DNA of 35,200 nucleotides from Penium margaritaceum (GCA_023375785.1 SZWC01001505.1:25521-60720); one strand, 5' to 3'. Shown: positions 1 to 11,086, numbered from the stretch's first letter. Numbers and translations are program-made. The notes: generated by a model from the sequence alone, not told the origin.

Positions 1-36
<36 letters not shown>
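1..36. repeat. (CA)n microsatellite
   Basis: Eighteen uninterrupted CA units open the window; the tract may continue to the left of it. Confidence 0.97.
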
Positions 37-37
<1 letters not shown>

Positions 38-3020
38 CCACCCACATAAATGTTGTTAAACAATTAGTGCTAGAGAAGCAAGGACATTCTCCATATTTGT
101 TTTTTCAATAGGAGCAGTGAAACAACAAATAGAGTTGAATTCAACTAATTAGGATTGCGCCTAAAGGGCCAAACGTCTTCACGCCCAAGAGTGAGGCACT
201 CATGGAAGACATTTAAATAGAATGAGGATTGTCAAACGTCCCAAAATTAACACAAGAACAGTGAGTATGATGTGCATATGAAGATGAGGAAATTTGGGGG
301 GCACTTCTTATCTATTCCAACACAAGATTTAACATTATTTTAAACTTATCCTGTTGGATATAGCTATGAAAAATATCATTCTCATCTACATAATATTGAA
401 GAAGGAAAATTGAACTTCCATGAATAATTCACGTGGTTTTGAGTGAAGAGCAGCCTTAAATAAATTCTTAAAGTATTATAACAAAAAGTGCACATAAATA
501 TTATTTTCAACATACACTAATTACCTTCTTATGATCATGTTTAAAGTTCATTGCATTTTTCCACATTCCAACGTCTTTGTTTTACGTCTGATGAGTTTTC
601 TAGTTGCCATATATGAACTTTTTTCCATGGAATATTTTTCAAATGATATTTGAGTTTCTAAAGGTTTCTTCCAAAGCATGTGCTAAGGAATGAACTACAA
701 GAAGCTCCTTATATAGTGGAAATCATGCAAACATGTGCTACTGCAACCCCTTAGTTGCACTTATGTATTCATGGTTGATTTGTCTTCAATTCAGTCCTGT
801 TGATATTTTTCTTCAAATACAGAGACATCATTTATGTCATTCAATGCCATCCTTGTGGGCAAACGTTTTTGGAACTTCCTTTGAATTTGCAAGAGATTCA
901 CTATTTGTCTTGCACTCTACCATTTTTTACTCCACATTCATCTATTGGTCTCCCTCATTTTCAACTTCTTGGCATTGCATGATATGCATGATAGGTTTCC
1001 TTGGATGTTGCTTGGCCATTGGGTGCATTGATTCACGACATTAAATTCCATCTCAAAATTCTTTTTTTTTACATCTTGAAAAGTAACAACTTCCATCTGG
1101 CTTGTCTCAAGTTTTCCTTACTTATGATCTTGGTTTTATATTATCAATGCAATGCGATGTCATAAACAATACATTTCGTTTTATTTGAATTCTAAATGTT
1201 TTAATTAAATCAAACCAGTCTTCTTTTATGTCTTGTTCAATGTAAAAAAAGTGGACCATCATTCTTGAATGGTGAATAAAACATTTGGAAGTCAAACGTT
1301 TCCTCGATATTTTGACACGATATTTGCCTTATCGTGAAGTTGTAAATCAACCATATATTGTTATCATGCATTGACACAAGGTCATTGTTGAAAACGTTTT
1401 TGTTGGTTGAAAGGTCAAAGGTGTGGAGAAGAATATTCAGGATAAATTTGAAAAAATCAATACTTTCAGTGGTATTTAATGTATTTTATAACAATTGTGC
1501 AACTTTTCAAGTGCATACATATAACAACATGTATGAACATGTATTTAGCGTAATAGGATCTGTGATATATATATTTAGTGATGAACATGATGTTGTGTGG
1601 TGAGAGGTTGCTTACAAAGTGTAAGTAGGGAGGATTGCGGGGGGTTTTGGAACATCAAGGCATACCTTTTGGGAAGTACTTATATGTTGAGAAGTCAAAA
1701 AATAGTATTCGAATTCGTTGTGTTTGTGATAACTTTGAGAAAGTGGTTTACAATGTGAGATTGTTAGCAAAAGGAACATAAAATAATGGTTTCATGAAAA
1801 ATAGGTTTTAATTTTGGGAGGTTGAAACGTGTTTTGTTGAGGACATAAGGTTGGAAGCGCTTATGCACATAATTTAGGGACTCGTGGTTGTTGGTTACAT
1901 ATATCATTCCGAGATGTTTGTCATCATTTTACTATTAATTATGGTTCTTATCACGTTCTTGAAGCACTACTAAAAACATAAGAATACTCAGTCCCTTAAA
2001 ATCCTTAAATAGTATAGGAATCTCTAATTGAGATTGAATTTACTTAAATGTTTGTAACAAATGAGTGTCACAAGATTTTTGTCTTAATGGATGAAGGGAA
2101 ACGCCCAAAGAGAGAGTAAAAACATCCATATGTTCTTTCGTTAAAGGATGTGCAGTTACGAATGGACTTTCATTTTACTTATAAGATGAACCTTGATCTC
2201 ACTACCATGACGACTGAATGCCTAGGATGAAACATGAATAGTGCTTTTTATTTCACATGGGCTTTTTTGGACTTTATTAAATAATGAATTGATCCAATGG
2301 ATGGTGTCGATGAAATGGGACTTTCAAAACGATGAATCTCTAAACATGTCTTCATGGTCACGTGCATACGTGTTCATTCAAGTCAAATATAACATGTTAC
2401 AGGCAAAGTGCTTTGAATGGGAATTTGAACTGGAAAAATACAATGTTCTTAATGTTTGAAAAGTTATTATTTACCGAAATTGAAAGGGTTGGTGAATTCA
2501 TGTTGAGAATATTTACAAAATTATTTGTAATTTTATTTGATATGTGTCGCTTCATATTTTTCTCTTTGTATGGATTTGGCAATGTCATGCTCACAAACTT
2601 CACCCTTCATCCATTCTTTATATTCTCATAGCATGCAATGCATTACACGGACATTTTGGTCTTTCGTAGTCCATGTGAACATAGCTATGGGTCTTTGTGA
2701 AGGCCTCTTTTGCCGCCAGGTATTGTAGTCTGTTCTTGTAGCTTTGACTTCCTGAATTTAGCTTACTTTTTGCGTGAAACACTAAGTATGATAACTCTTA
2801 TTTTCCATTTTCTATGAACGGGCAAATCATGTTCACTTCTCACGGATATTGATTTAAACATGAAAACTTTTAATCAATCGAGGCAACCACTTCCCCCTCC
2901 GAATTGTTCAGAACCTCATTTAATCCTTGTCCGTGCAAAATGTTATGGAGGCTCCAAGGTAGATGTTTACTTCCTGTTCAAAGAGAGAAGCCCTATGTTG
3001 GGTTCGCGTTCAACCACAAG
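37..3020. other. AT-rich gene-free stretch
   Basis: About 3 kb of AT-rich sequence with stops in all frames. The longest open stretches (733-1044 and 1358-1603, plus strand) are Phe/Ser/Tyr/Cys-rich, typical of chance translation, and show no domain. No RNA gene, LTR or long repeat is recognised. It reads as intergenic DNA or very old transposon debris. Confidence 0.6.
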
Positions 3021-3073
3021 CCCAATCCGGGGTCCGCTTAATGCCAAACCCAACCATGGGCTCATTGCCACTT
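3021..3073 (+). repeat. left arm of outer inverted repeat
   Basis: The reverse complement of this 53-bp segment aligns without gaps to 7737-7789, with roughly 80% identity by eye. Both arms share AAGTGGC, TGAGCCCAT and GACCCC in the same order and spacing. The pair encloses about 4.7 kb holding the other inverted-repeat elements. It may be the worn terminal repeat of a larger DNA transposon, or two oppositely oriented copies of one dispersed repeat. Confidence 0.55.
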
Positions 3074-3190
3074 GGCACCGATGGGCACGTGAGCCCATTG
3101 GAGGGTTTGGCCTTTGAAACCGTTCACGTATGCGTGTGAATGAAGAATTTAGCAGCTGAAGAAGACTTCAAGAAAATTCATTTGTAGCAT

Positions 3191-4090
3191 GGTTTTTAAA
3201 GTAGCACACAAAAATGGTCGGTCATTGTACGAGCATACAAAAATGGCCACCAAGTCAAATACCACTCAAAATGGCCGCTCGTTGTACGAGCACACATATA
3301 TTGCAACTACCTAAAATAGCACACAAAAATGGCCAGTGAAAAAATGTCCACACACGTAAAAACACACAAGAATGGCTAATGCGCATGGATGATGCCACGT
3401 AAGCAGCTGGCCCTCTTAGAAAGTTGGTCCCTTGTCTACTTCTTAGTATTATATTCTCTATTTAAAAGAAAAGTTAATTTAGTCTTGATGTAATTAAAAG
3501 ATGCGTCAATCTCAAATTTCAGAACAGGACACTAATGACAAACGTTCACACATCACACGACAAAGTTTGCATTCGTCTCACTCATTTTGTGTGCTACCTT
3601 AGAAACACGACAATTTTCTTCTAAGGTAGCACTAAGAAATAGCCACCCATTAAAAAGCACACAAAAGTGTCAACCTAAAGGCAGCGTTTAGGTGGAAAGT
3701 GAGATAAAGATGAACTTCTTTTTGTGAGGTATGAACTTCTGCGATTTGGGTCCTATTTTCACATTTGTGATTGAGGCATTGTTTACCTACACTAAGAACT
3801 AATCAACTTTCCTTTGAAAGAGAGAAAATACTAATGTGAAGTAAATGAGCGACGAATGATTTGCGCGGACAAGCTGCATATGTGGCGTCACTTGCGCACG
3901 GTGGCCAGTTTTATGTTCTATTTTGTGTGTGGATATTTTTGCACAGGCCATTTGTGTGTGCTTCTTCAGGCGGTGGCCATTTTTGAGTGCTTGTATAGCA
4001 AGCGACCATTTTTGTGTGATATTTTACAGGGTGGCCATTTTTGTGTGCTCTTATAGCGATCGGCCATTTTTTGCGCTACTTTAGAAAAGG
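3191..4090. mobile_element. tandem pair of TIR elements with sub-repeated arms
   Basis: The outer ends are inverted copies: TTTTTAAAGTAGCAC near 3195 mirrors GCGCTACTTTAGAAAA ending near 4088. Both arms (about 3195-3370 and 3900-4088) contain about five degenerate copies of GCACACAAAAATGGCC at roughly 30-50 bp spacing, in opposite orientation. In the middle, GTGCTACCTTAGAA (3591-3604) and TTCTAAGGTAGCAC (3619-3632) are perfect inverted copies of this terminus, 14 bp apart. The stretch therefore reads as two adjacent TIR elements (about 3195-3604 and 3619-4088), or one foldback element with a symmetrical core. No coding capacity, so non-autonomous. No clear target-site duplication was found, so the superfamily is not assigned. 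Confidence 0.65.
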
Positions 4091-4171
4091 CACTAGGTCG
4101 CTCCTTGGCGAGGGGCACATCGTTCCAATGTAGAGGCGAGAAGATTTTCTTGTGAATGCCTCAGTAAAAGA

Positions 4172-6240
4172 TTCCAAAAAATATCTAGATTATGTGCTTG
4201 TGGATTTGAAACAAGGTACAATGAAACAACGTCACATAATTTCCACTATTCATTTGCATGAAAAAATGTTAACTGCAAATAAAATATATAACAATGAGTA
4301 TATACATATATGAGTAATCTTCTACATACAAAAATCTTCCACATTTAGCAAATCGATCGAATGAAACTGAATATATTTTTAAAACATTAAAACCCTCAAT
4401 ATAACGTTAAGAACAGTCATATATGGACAGATATGTTAATGAAAAACGAATTTTCTAACAACATAATAAAGCATATCCTCTATCAGTTTGTTAAAAAAAC
4501 TACAAAAAATAACCTAGGATAGTAATCATAAAGCAATATCTCATTATTAAAGGTATGATGAAATAATGGGAGACATATATTAATAAACAATATACGAAAA
4601 ACAAGGAATATAATAATTTGGTTGATAATATGAATGATTGAATGTCAAATTTCTCAATAACTTATATACGTGGCACATCTAAATAGAAAACATGCATTCT
4701 TTTATGATTACATAAACGAATCAACATTATTGATCTTATCCATTCATTTAAAATCTTGAATATCTCAACATCTCTAATATGTTATTTGTGTTATCCAACT
4801 CATTATGTAACAAACGTTCCATGTCATACTCCACAAATGCATAAACTAATGTATTCAAATACATACTTATATTATACATTAAAATACATCTAAACAAAAT
4901 ATATCCAAATGAATATATAAATCCATGGAAGATTCAATTTTCATACATTTTCTTTAGTTCGTCTGAATTTATTTTGTAATTTATTTTGAATTAAAAACAT
5001 ACCCATTTAATTGAAACTAAATAATTGACATCAATATTAATATTTATGATGAAAATAAATATTTTTTATATATACATTTTTTAATCTACGCTTGCATTTA
5101 TATTTTACATGCATATCCGGATTTAAATTTTACATTGTAAACACTGATAAAGCTTTATAAATAAATATATGATTTAAATTTATTTATACATCTAATTCTT
5201 AATGTACATATGGATAAATATCTTAATATACATACGAATTTGTGAGTAAATGGAGAGTCAAATGTAAATATAATATGGATATGTACATGTAAATGTTTGT
5301 AAATATAATGATTTGGTTTATATTTCATTTCAATTGTAATGATAAATGAAGTTAGGTAAAATGAATAAAATTAGGGAAATCAGAATTTCATATGTTTCAT
5401 GATTGATATTTTTTAATTTGTTTAATGTATTTTCATTGGTTTATATATATACATTCGAATTAAATAGTGTATGCTCATTTTGATTTTGCTATGGAACTGT
5501 CTTCACACAATGAGTTTATTTTCTTCAATACGATCAATACACGATTAGATATTTTAACATCTTAAAGATCCACAGTGTATGCAAATGTGTGATGTCAATA
5601 ATTGTATGTAATCATTAATTTATGCGGTTGTTTTCATATTCGTATTTTTTGTGTCTAGAAATGATTCATCGATTTGACATTAATTCAAATTGTCAAAAGT
5701 ATTTTTATATTCATTTATTTTCTCACATTTGTTTCCAATAATCATATCTATTATTTCATAATACATTCAATGCCTAGATAGCGATTCATGATTACTCTTT
5801 TGGGACATTTTGCTGTCTTGAAAATGATGATTGAGCTTATGAGAGTTTATTACGTTTAATTTATTATCATTAACATACTTTTTGAAATACACATGTTTAT
5901 TCAATAAAATGCTTACATTGAACTTTTTTTATGTTTCCATATAGGAGGAGGTTTTTATCATATATTTCATGGTTTTGATTTGCTTAATGCAGCAGATTTG
6001 ATTTTTCATAAAGTTGGTAGTCTAGCTTTAGTATCATCATGGTCAAGAGCGTTTCACGTTCAAACGTTTGATACAAATCAAAGGTGGAAGTTGTGAGGAT
6101 TTGTTTCATCGTACCTTGTTTTAAATCCATAAGCACAAAATTTAGGTATTTTTAAGGGACAAATATCTCAGATACCCATTAAACACAAAGTATTACTCTG
6201 ATCCGCTCGTTACCAGCAAAAAAATACTGAAAAGCCTAGT
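4172..6240. other. very AT-rich interior, no genes
   Basis: Strongly AT-rich with many TATA, ATAT and AAAT runs and no open frame of interest on either strand. It forms the bulk of the interior of the TIR-bounded block. Nothing else is seen in it. Confidence 0.6.
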
Positions 6241-6317
6241 CAAAAACCATGCTCGCTCGCGGCATGGATCGATGGGCGAGCATGAAAAAATACTACATGC
6301 GGACATCGCCCCCACAC

Positions 6318-6503
6318 GAGAATCGCGAGGGAGCAATGACCACTTTGTTTTTTTTTTTCAGACAAACCCCCTAGTTCGATTTAGGGTTTTTTATGTTTGG
6401 CGCGGGTGGATTTTGCCTCAAACATAAAACCCTTAATCGAACTGATGGGTTTTGCGTGAAAAAAAAAAAAAAATTAAGCGGTCATTGCTCCCTCACGATC
6501 GAG
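6318..6503. repeat. ~80-bp-arm foldback (hairpin) repeat
   Basis: An imperfect inverted repeat. The core arms 6373-6399 (AGTTCGATTTAGGG...) and 6419-6443 pair over about 25 bp around a ~19-nt loop. Pairing extends outward through a T-run facing an A-run and then GAGGGAGCAATGACC (from about 6328) facing GGTCATTGCTCCCTC (from 6480). Transcribed, it would fold into a long stem. It could be a small foldback element, or could feed small-RNA production; neither is shown by the sequence. Confidence 0.75.
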
Positions 6504-6715
6504 ATAAAATGCCCTTCTTTTGTTTTCAATTAGTTCTTGTGAATGCAAACCTATTATTTTTACACAAAACCGGCATTCAAACCATACCCCGAATTACATT
6601 TGAGGTTTTAGGGTTTTATTTTTTAGCTGGGCCTCACGGTGGCGTGGCCCAGCAGGTTCCCTTTGAACGCATGGGGAGTCTCGAACTCCCTTCAGACTCT
6701 AAACAAACCTCCCCC

Positions 6716-6761
6716 GGCTAGTATCACAAACCCTTCAACGAACAGGTTTGTGATATTAGCC
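6716..6761. repeat. 17-bp-arm hairpin
   Basis: GGCTAGTATCACAAACC (6716-6732) is the inverted copy of GGTTTGTGATATTAGCC (6745-6761) with one mismatch and a 12-nt loop. There is no U-tract or adjoining gene to make it a terminator. Confidence 0.7.
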
Positions 6762-7344
6762 GAAGGCGCCGCATACCATGCGTCGTCAGCGCATGGCATG
6801 TGGTCTTGCCATGCATTTTTGCTTGTTTTCTTTGTTTCAGGCGTGGCGGTAGCGGAGAATGATGGGTAGTTACATTATTTTCGCCCGACGACGGGCGAAT
6901 CAGTTTTATATTTCTAATATTATTGTATCTCGTATAGTAACCCTGTTTTAATCTTTTTTTTAAACACTCACATGAAAATTTTCGCCTCTGCATTGGAACG
7001 TGTCTCCCTCGCCGAGGGTGCCTGTGATCCGAGGTGGATTCACCTTCAACTGCTTCATTTGCATGCGTGCAAGAACGGTTTCAGAGTTTAAACCCTATGG
7101 CCTCCTTCACACGGCCTCATAGCAACTCGAGCTGCGTCCGATGGGCTCGGCAGATTACATCGGATGAACGGGATGAATTGCTACGGACTCAGCCCTCACA
7201 CCGGAAGGCTTGGCAATGAAATGTCATGGATTCGCACGTGAATGCTTTTTGCACGTCTTTTGAAGAATTCCTGATAGCGTTGACCCATGTTCTCGGCTCG
7301 CACTGTCAGAAAAACGTGGGAAGTCCTTTCGCGCGCCTGACTAA

Positions 7345-7390
7345 TTGCTAGGAATTGCTACGGCCTTTGGGGTGTAGCAATTCCTAGCAA
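7345..7390. repeat. perfect 17-bp-arm hairpin
   Basis: TTGCTAGGAATTGCTAC (7345-7361) and GTAGCAATTCCTAGCAA (7374-7390) are perfect inverted copies around a 12-nt loop. It lies in gene-free DNA between the TIR-bounded block and the right arm of the outer inverted repeat. Confidence 0.8.
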
Positions 7391-7736
7391 CTCGCATCGG
7401 CAGCTAAAAATGCAACAGGAAACGTAAACTTTCGAACGTGTTCATGTAGCTCGTTTGTTCGCTTTCGCCTCCATGCGCCTTGCCAGCGTGCGTGCATCTG
7501 AAATGGGGGAAAAAGCAATCGGCTCAAGTTCACCGCGAGAGGTGGGTTCACACCGATTTTGAATGAAATCCACCTCCGGCACAGGTCGCGCCATCAAACG
7601 TGCGCATGTCTTCTGTCGCGTCGGAAAATCCACATTTGAACTCGTGCTGAACCCATGCTTCGCGCCAGTGAGAGGCCACTTCCACTTCATTCGGTGTGAA
7701 GGACCCATATGTTGGGCTCGATCGTTCGTTCTCGCG

Positions 7737-7789
7737 AAGTGGCGGTGAGCCCATTTTTGGGCTTGGCTTTAAGCTGACCCCAGATAGGA
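7737..7789 (-). repeat. right arm of outer inverted repeat
   Basis: Inverted partner of 3021-3073, about 80% identical by eye. Similarity fades on the outer side, apart from a short GGGCTTCTCTC match near 7816 that mirrors GAGAGAAGCCC near 2984. Confidence 0.55.
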
Positions 7790-9458
7790 TTCGGCGCTGC
7801 ACTCGAAGACAACGCAGGGCTTCTCTCCAGTTTCAAGCAGCCTCTTTACAACATTTGTATTATTTTTTATTGCCCCAAGTGCCTTCCATAACAAGAATAG
7901 AACTTTCATTGCTACTACAAACCCTGTCCGAAATGTCTGTTCCAAATGTTTTGCACTGTACCTTGACTAGAAAAGCGTGGACAAGTAGCAACTATCGTCT
8001 CGTACACACGGTGTTGGGTCGAGCTGCAAATGGTCAAGTTGCGCATGGAGGTTTTTGTCGCACAAACTGTTACCGCACGACCGCAACATGATTCAATCGG
8101 TGGCAGGCGGTGCAACGAGGGCAGCGCGCTGGCCGCGGAAGGTGATCACTCAATCGGACGAGCTTCAGGACCTAAAGCACAACGAGGTTGGTTGTTTCAA
8201 GGGGTGCGGCTGGTTGTCGCTGAAATCGGTTGTTGAATGCTATAGGACATTTGGTTGCGCATTTTGTTGGAGGACTATCGGAGTCCACAAACTCCACGCC
8301 GCCTATCAGTCATCATCATCGCCGGTCAGAAGACTGGTGCAGCCGGTCAGGTCCAAAGTGTCTCCTCCCGAACGCGGACGCACGTCGAGGTTCCAACTAT
8401 CGATGCTCGCACGTGATTGGTGGAGACGGGGGTTGTTGGGCCCATTTCATCTTGTCATTCGTGTTCTGTGTGGGGCCCACTAGGATCGTTGGGGGAGGGA
8501 AGCAAGAAGTTCATGCGGACGGATCAACGCGGAGTGCCGAGCCATGCAACCTAGTTAACTGTAAGGCGAAAACCCCGCGGACAGGAACTAGCGCCCGTCG
8601 CTGGAATCGATCGTTGAGGAGCCCCAACGACGCATTTCAGCGACAACCAGCCGCACCCAAGGTGTGGAACGCTCTGCGTGTCCAACCCGGTCTCAAAAGG
8701 ACACAATGGAGGTGGTAACGGGAAAAGAATGGGTTGTTTCCTCCAAGGATGGAATGCTGAAAAACTGCTAAATTGAAATATATTTTATCGAACTGACTGT
8801 TGTCATAAAACTATTCGCAAGAAGAATATGGATCAAAAGGATTTGAGGTGCATTTTTTTTTGCCTGGATTCGTCTTCAAGATGGAGGAGATGAACCAACT
8901 GTGTTCGTGGAAAGCTGTTGGGAATTTTAGGATAATTTTTGGCTTTAGGGATGTGGATGGGTGCGCCCATCTTTCCTACCAAATGAGATGAAATAATGTA
9001 GCCTGAAGGATAGACCATGTCTCGTAATCACAGAAGAACAAGAAGAAAAGGAAAAACATTCTAAATAACCTCTTTTTGTGACCAAGAAAATGAAAGAAAA
9101 GAGTTCATGGCGGCCAATGGAAAATGAATCTTGTTCACTATAATGTTGTGGAGACCCAACAATATGCCATAAGGGAAACGTGGATGGTTCAAAGGGATGA
9201 TGTGGAGATCAGAACATCGGTACTTCAGGAAGTTGGGCCATTGTTTCAAAGTGGGGAGCTGATGTGACCTTTTGCAATACACAAAACTCCACCTTTAGAT
9301 CGTTGCAAACACTCCAAGATGTTTCAATGCGTAAAAAAACTTTCATATTTCAACAATCTCGTGCTTAGGATCCACTAATACTTCTTTTCATTGATGAAAT
9401 GGCTACAATGTGCATGGCGGCTCGCAGTTGCATCGTCTTTCATGCGACTTAGTCTTCT
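7790..9458. other. gene-free stretch of mixed composition
   Basis: Less AT-rich than the left flank. Several open stretches of 60-160 codons exist (the longest is 8230-8718, plus strand), but they overlap one another in several frames and their translations are Arg/Ser/His/Trp-rich without a recognisable domain. I see no RNA gene and no repeat shared with the rest of the window. Confidence 0.5.
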
Positions 9459-9502
9459 AGCGACTAAGTCACCAAGGGTGATGACTAGCTCATGGATACC
9501 AA
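9459..9502 (-). repeat. gypsy PBS plus leader fragment left of the LTR
   Basis: These 44 bp match 25612-25655 with two mismatches. On the minus strand they start one base after the LTR end with TGGTATCCATGAGC, the position and first three bases expected of a tRNA primer-binding site. Having a PBS here means the LTR at 9503-9974 also borders the 5' internal region of a gypsy copy lying to its left, of which only this remnant is recognisable. The primer tRNA was not identified. Confidence 0.65.
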
Positions 9503-9974
9503 TGTAACACTGAGTGGAGGTGGCATCCGGCAGGGTGGTCCCGTCGGAACGCCCGCCGGTGGCCCCTCGCGAGCCCCCTCGCCATGGCGAGGGACCTCGT
9601 GAGGGGCCCCTTGATTGGGCGATGGTCCTTGCCATGTTGCATCGGGTCATGCCCAATGCGACTGTGTAGGCCCTGCGGATCCCATCGCGAATATTCACGA
9701 TGGGCTCGCGTTTCGCCGCTGGAGGTCGCGAGAACTCCAGCAGCGACCGGATAGTGCAAGGCGCTATTTTGTCACCCTCCTGCGAGGAGGAAGCTTCCAT
9801 GAAAATTCCTCTTCGCAAGGCTGGTCGACGAAAAGGCCTCCTCGCCCACCAAATGACTGAAGTGGTGAGAATCCCCTTTTTTCTAAGCATGTGACACTGC
9901 TGACCATTTTGGGAACAATGGTGCCTGCCTATGTCACATGACAAAGTCGCATAGTTCATGCCAGGTTTGTTACA
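9503..9974 (-). repeat. Ty3/gypsy LTR (3' LTR of the chromovirus)
   Basis: On the minus strand this 472-bp unit starts TGTAACAAACC directly after a purine tract and ends GTGTTACA before a PBS-like sequence, giving TG...CA ends and short terminal inverted repeats (TGTAACA/TGTTACA). It contains a GC-rich palindrome (9561-9608). Only its outer 64-bp segment 9512-9575 has a clear partner on the far side of the element (26119-26182), so the opposite LTR is truncated or rearranged. No TATA box was recognised. Confidence 0.7.
9561..9610. repeat. GC-rich palindrome in the gypsy LTR
   Basis: Arms 9561-9584 and 9585-9610 are inverted copies with about three mismatches and essentially no loop, centred on GCCATGGC (9581-9588). 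They are built from repeated CCCTCGC/GCGAGGG blocks. Confidence 0.8.
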
Positions 9975-9987
9975 ATCCTCCCCCTCT
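9975..9987 (-). other. gypsy polypurine tract
   Basis: On the minus strand AGAGGGGGAGGAT abuts the LTR start TGTAACA, the position of the plus-strand DNA primer in LTR retroelements. Confidence 0.8.
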
Positions 9988-10380
9988 ACTGTGAACCGTT
10001 CTCAGTTCAAGAGGGTCAGGATTGGATGTTGGTGGAAGGAGACATCCTTTGTTGGTTAACAAAACAATCATTAGGTGCATCCATTGGATCATGCGCCATT
10101 GCACAGGGAGATAAAACTCAAAAGATTCAGATTGATATCCTTCACGAGCACAAGATCGTACATAGATCAAACAAGTTCACATAATTTTTTTTCACGGCTA
10201 ACGCTTCCTCCCCCTCTTGCGAGGAGCGTCCTCGCGACCATCAGCATGGGCGTCCCCATGCATCCAAGATCGCCGTTGTTGTGCTCTTGTTTGTACTCTG
10301 ACAAGTGAAGGTTCCCTGCGTGGGGCTTGTGTCAGGGTGGTACCCCCGGGGGCACGAGTGCGAAAGCGAGCAGCCTGCTC
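9988..10380 (-). other. gypsy 3' untranslated region
   Basis: About 390 bp between the polyprotein stop and the PPT, with no open frame of note. It contains several GAGGACGCTCCTCGC-like inverted blocks near 10215-10240. Nothing else is recognised. Confidence 0.6.
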
Positions 10381-10442
10381 TTACCAATAGTCCTTGATCA
10401 TAGCGGCCGGGACACGACTCTTAGGCTCCCAACTGTTGTGTT
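10381..10442 (-). pseudogene. gypsy chromodomain C-terminal end
   Basis: Minus-strand reading immediately after the copia target site gives NSWEPKS...MIKDYW and a TAA stop at 10383-10381. NSWEP is the conserved end of the chromodomain core, and the rest of the domain lies on the far side of the copia element (18995-19110), ending ...GCGPEH. The codon phase continues exactly across the insertion once one GTGTT copy is removed. Chromodomains of chromoviral integrases direct integration to particular chromatin. The conserved aromatic and acidic residues are present, so this part looks undamaged apart from the insertion. Confidence 0.9.
10438..10442. repeat. copia target-site duplication, left copy
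   Basis: GTGTT directly left of the copia LTR. The same five bases follow the right LTR at 18995-18999. Five-base duplications are standard for Ty1/copia integrases. Confidence 0.95.
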
Positions 10443-11086
10443 TGAGAAGATTCGCCACAGCTTCCTAGCAATGCTGCTGCTGACGTGGCGGCACAGACCA
10501 GTCAGCTTAACGCACTAGCATGCAAGCGGGTGCGAGAACAGCAAGGGTCAGTCTAGGAGAGACAAGGCAAGTCTCAGAAGCTGCATTGCAGTGAATGTGC
10601 AGAGAGAGATGACAAATGACAGGTCCACAGCATAAATAGCCGCCGCGGCTCACAGCGGGTGGCGCACGCGGCGGCACCTGTCTGTCCTGAACCGGCCCAA
10701 AACCACTGTTTTGGCCATAACTCTGCGCACAGGCGTCCAAACAGAGCGCCGTCTGATCCTACGGATGCAAGACAAAAAGACGGACACAACGACTGGTCAC
10801 ACGCCTATGTCCGGCAGCAGCCGGAGAGTGTAAGAAAATAAACATGCAAATCAGCATGGCAGAGCTGTCCACCGAGAAAATCCTGAAGGTCTCCAAACGC
10901 AGTCCGCAAGTCGTGGCAACCCTCCGGTACACCAGGTAGGCTACCAGGCTGCCTCCAGCGGGTGGAGCACCACCTCAGGGGACTCCGTCTCCAGCTGGGT
11001 CCGCCTCAGGGATCTGCACGTGCATGGACACGGCCGAGTGGTCACAACCAACTGTACAACTGTGTATGCCTGACAGCATCACAACA
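10443..11086 (-). repeat. copia 3' LTR (complete copy)
   Basis: This 644-bp LTR begins on the minus strand TGTTGTGATGC and ends GAATCTTCTCA. It is the complete version; the other LTR lacks the part corresponding to 10567-10774. It contains a TATA-like box (10632-10640). Several open frames on both strands are incidental. Confidence 0.95.
10632..10640 (-). promoter_or_regulatory. candidate TATA box in copia LTR
   Basis: The minus strand reads GCTATTTATGC inside the LTR, about 450 bp after its 5' end, a reasonable U3/R border position. Judged only from the motif and its place. In the 5' LTR, which would drive transcription, this part falls in the unassembled gap. Confidence 0.4.

Larger units (their letters stand above)
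4107..7013. mobile_element. candidate ~2.9 kb non-autonomous TIR element
   Basis: The first ~65 bp (4107-4171) match the reverse complement of the last ~63 bp (6951-7013). Shared blocks in order are GGCGAGGG, CGTTCCAATG, AGAGGCGA, ATTTTC, TGTGA and AAAAGATT. The interior is AT-rich and lacks any transposase-like reading frame. Long TIRs around non-coding DNA fit a deletion derivative of a DNA transposon (Mutator-like elements are one such class). Two independent repeat copies in inverted orientation is the alternative. No target-site duplication could be defined. Confidence 0.45.

Noticed and set aside
733..1044. 103-codon plus-strand open frame
   Set aside because: Low-complexity hydrophobic translation expected by chance from AT-rich DNA; no motif.
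8230..8718. 162-codon plus-strand open frame as a host gene
   Set aside because: Overlaps other open frames, has no recognisable domain, no convincing splice or promoter context, and an Arg/Ser/Trp-rich translation.
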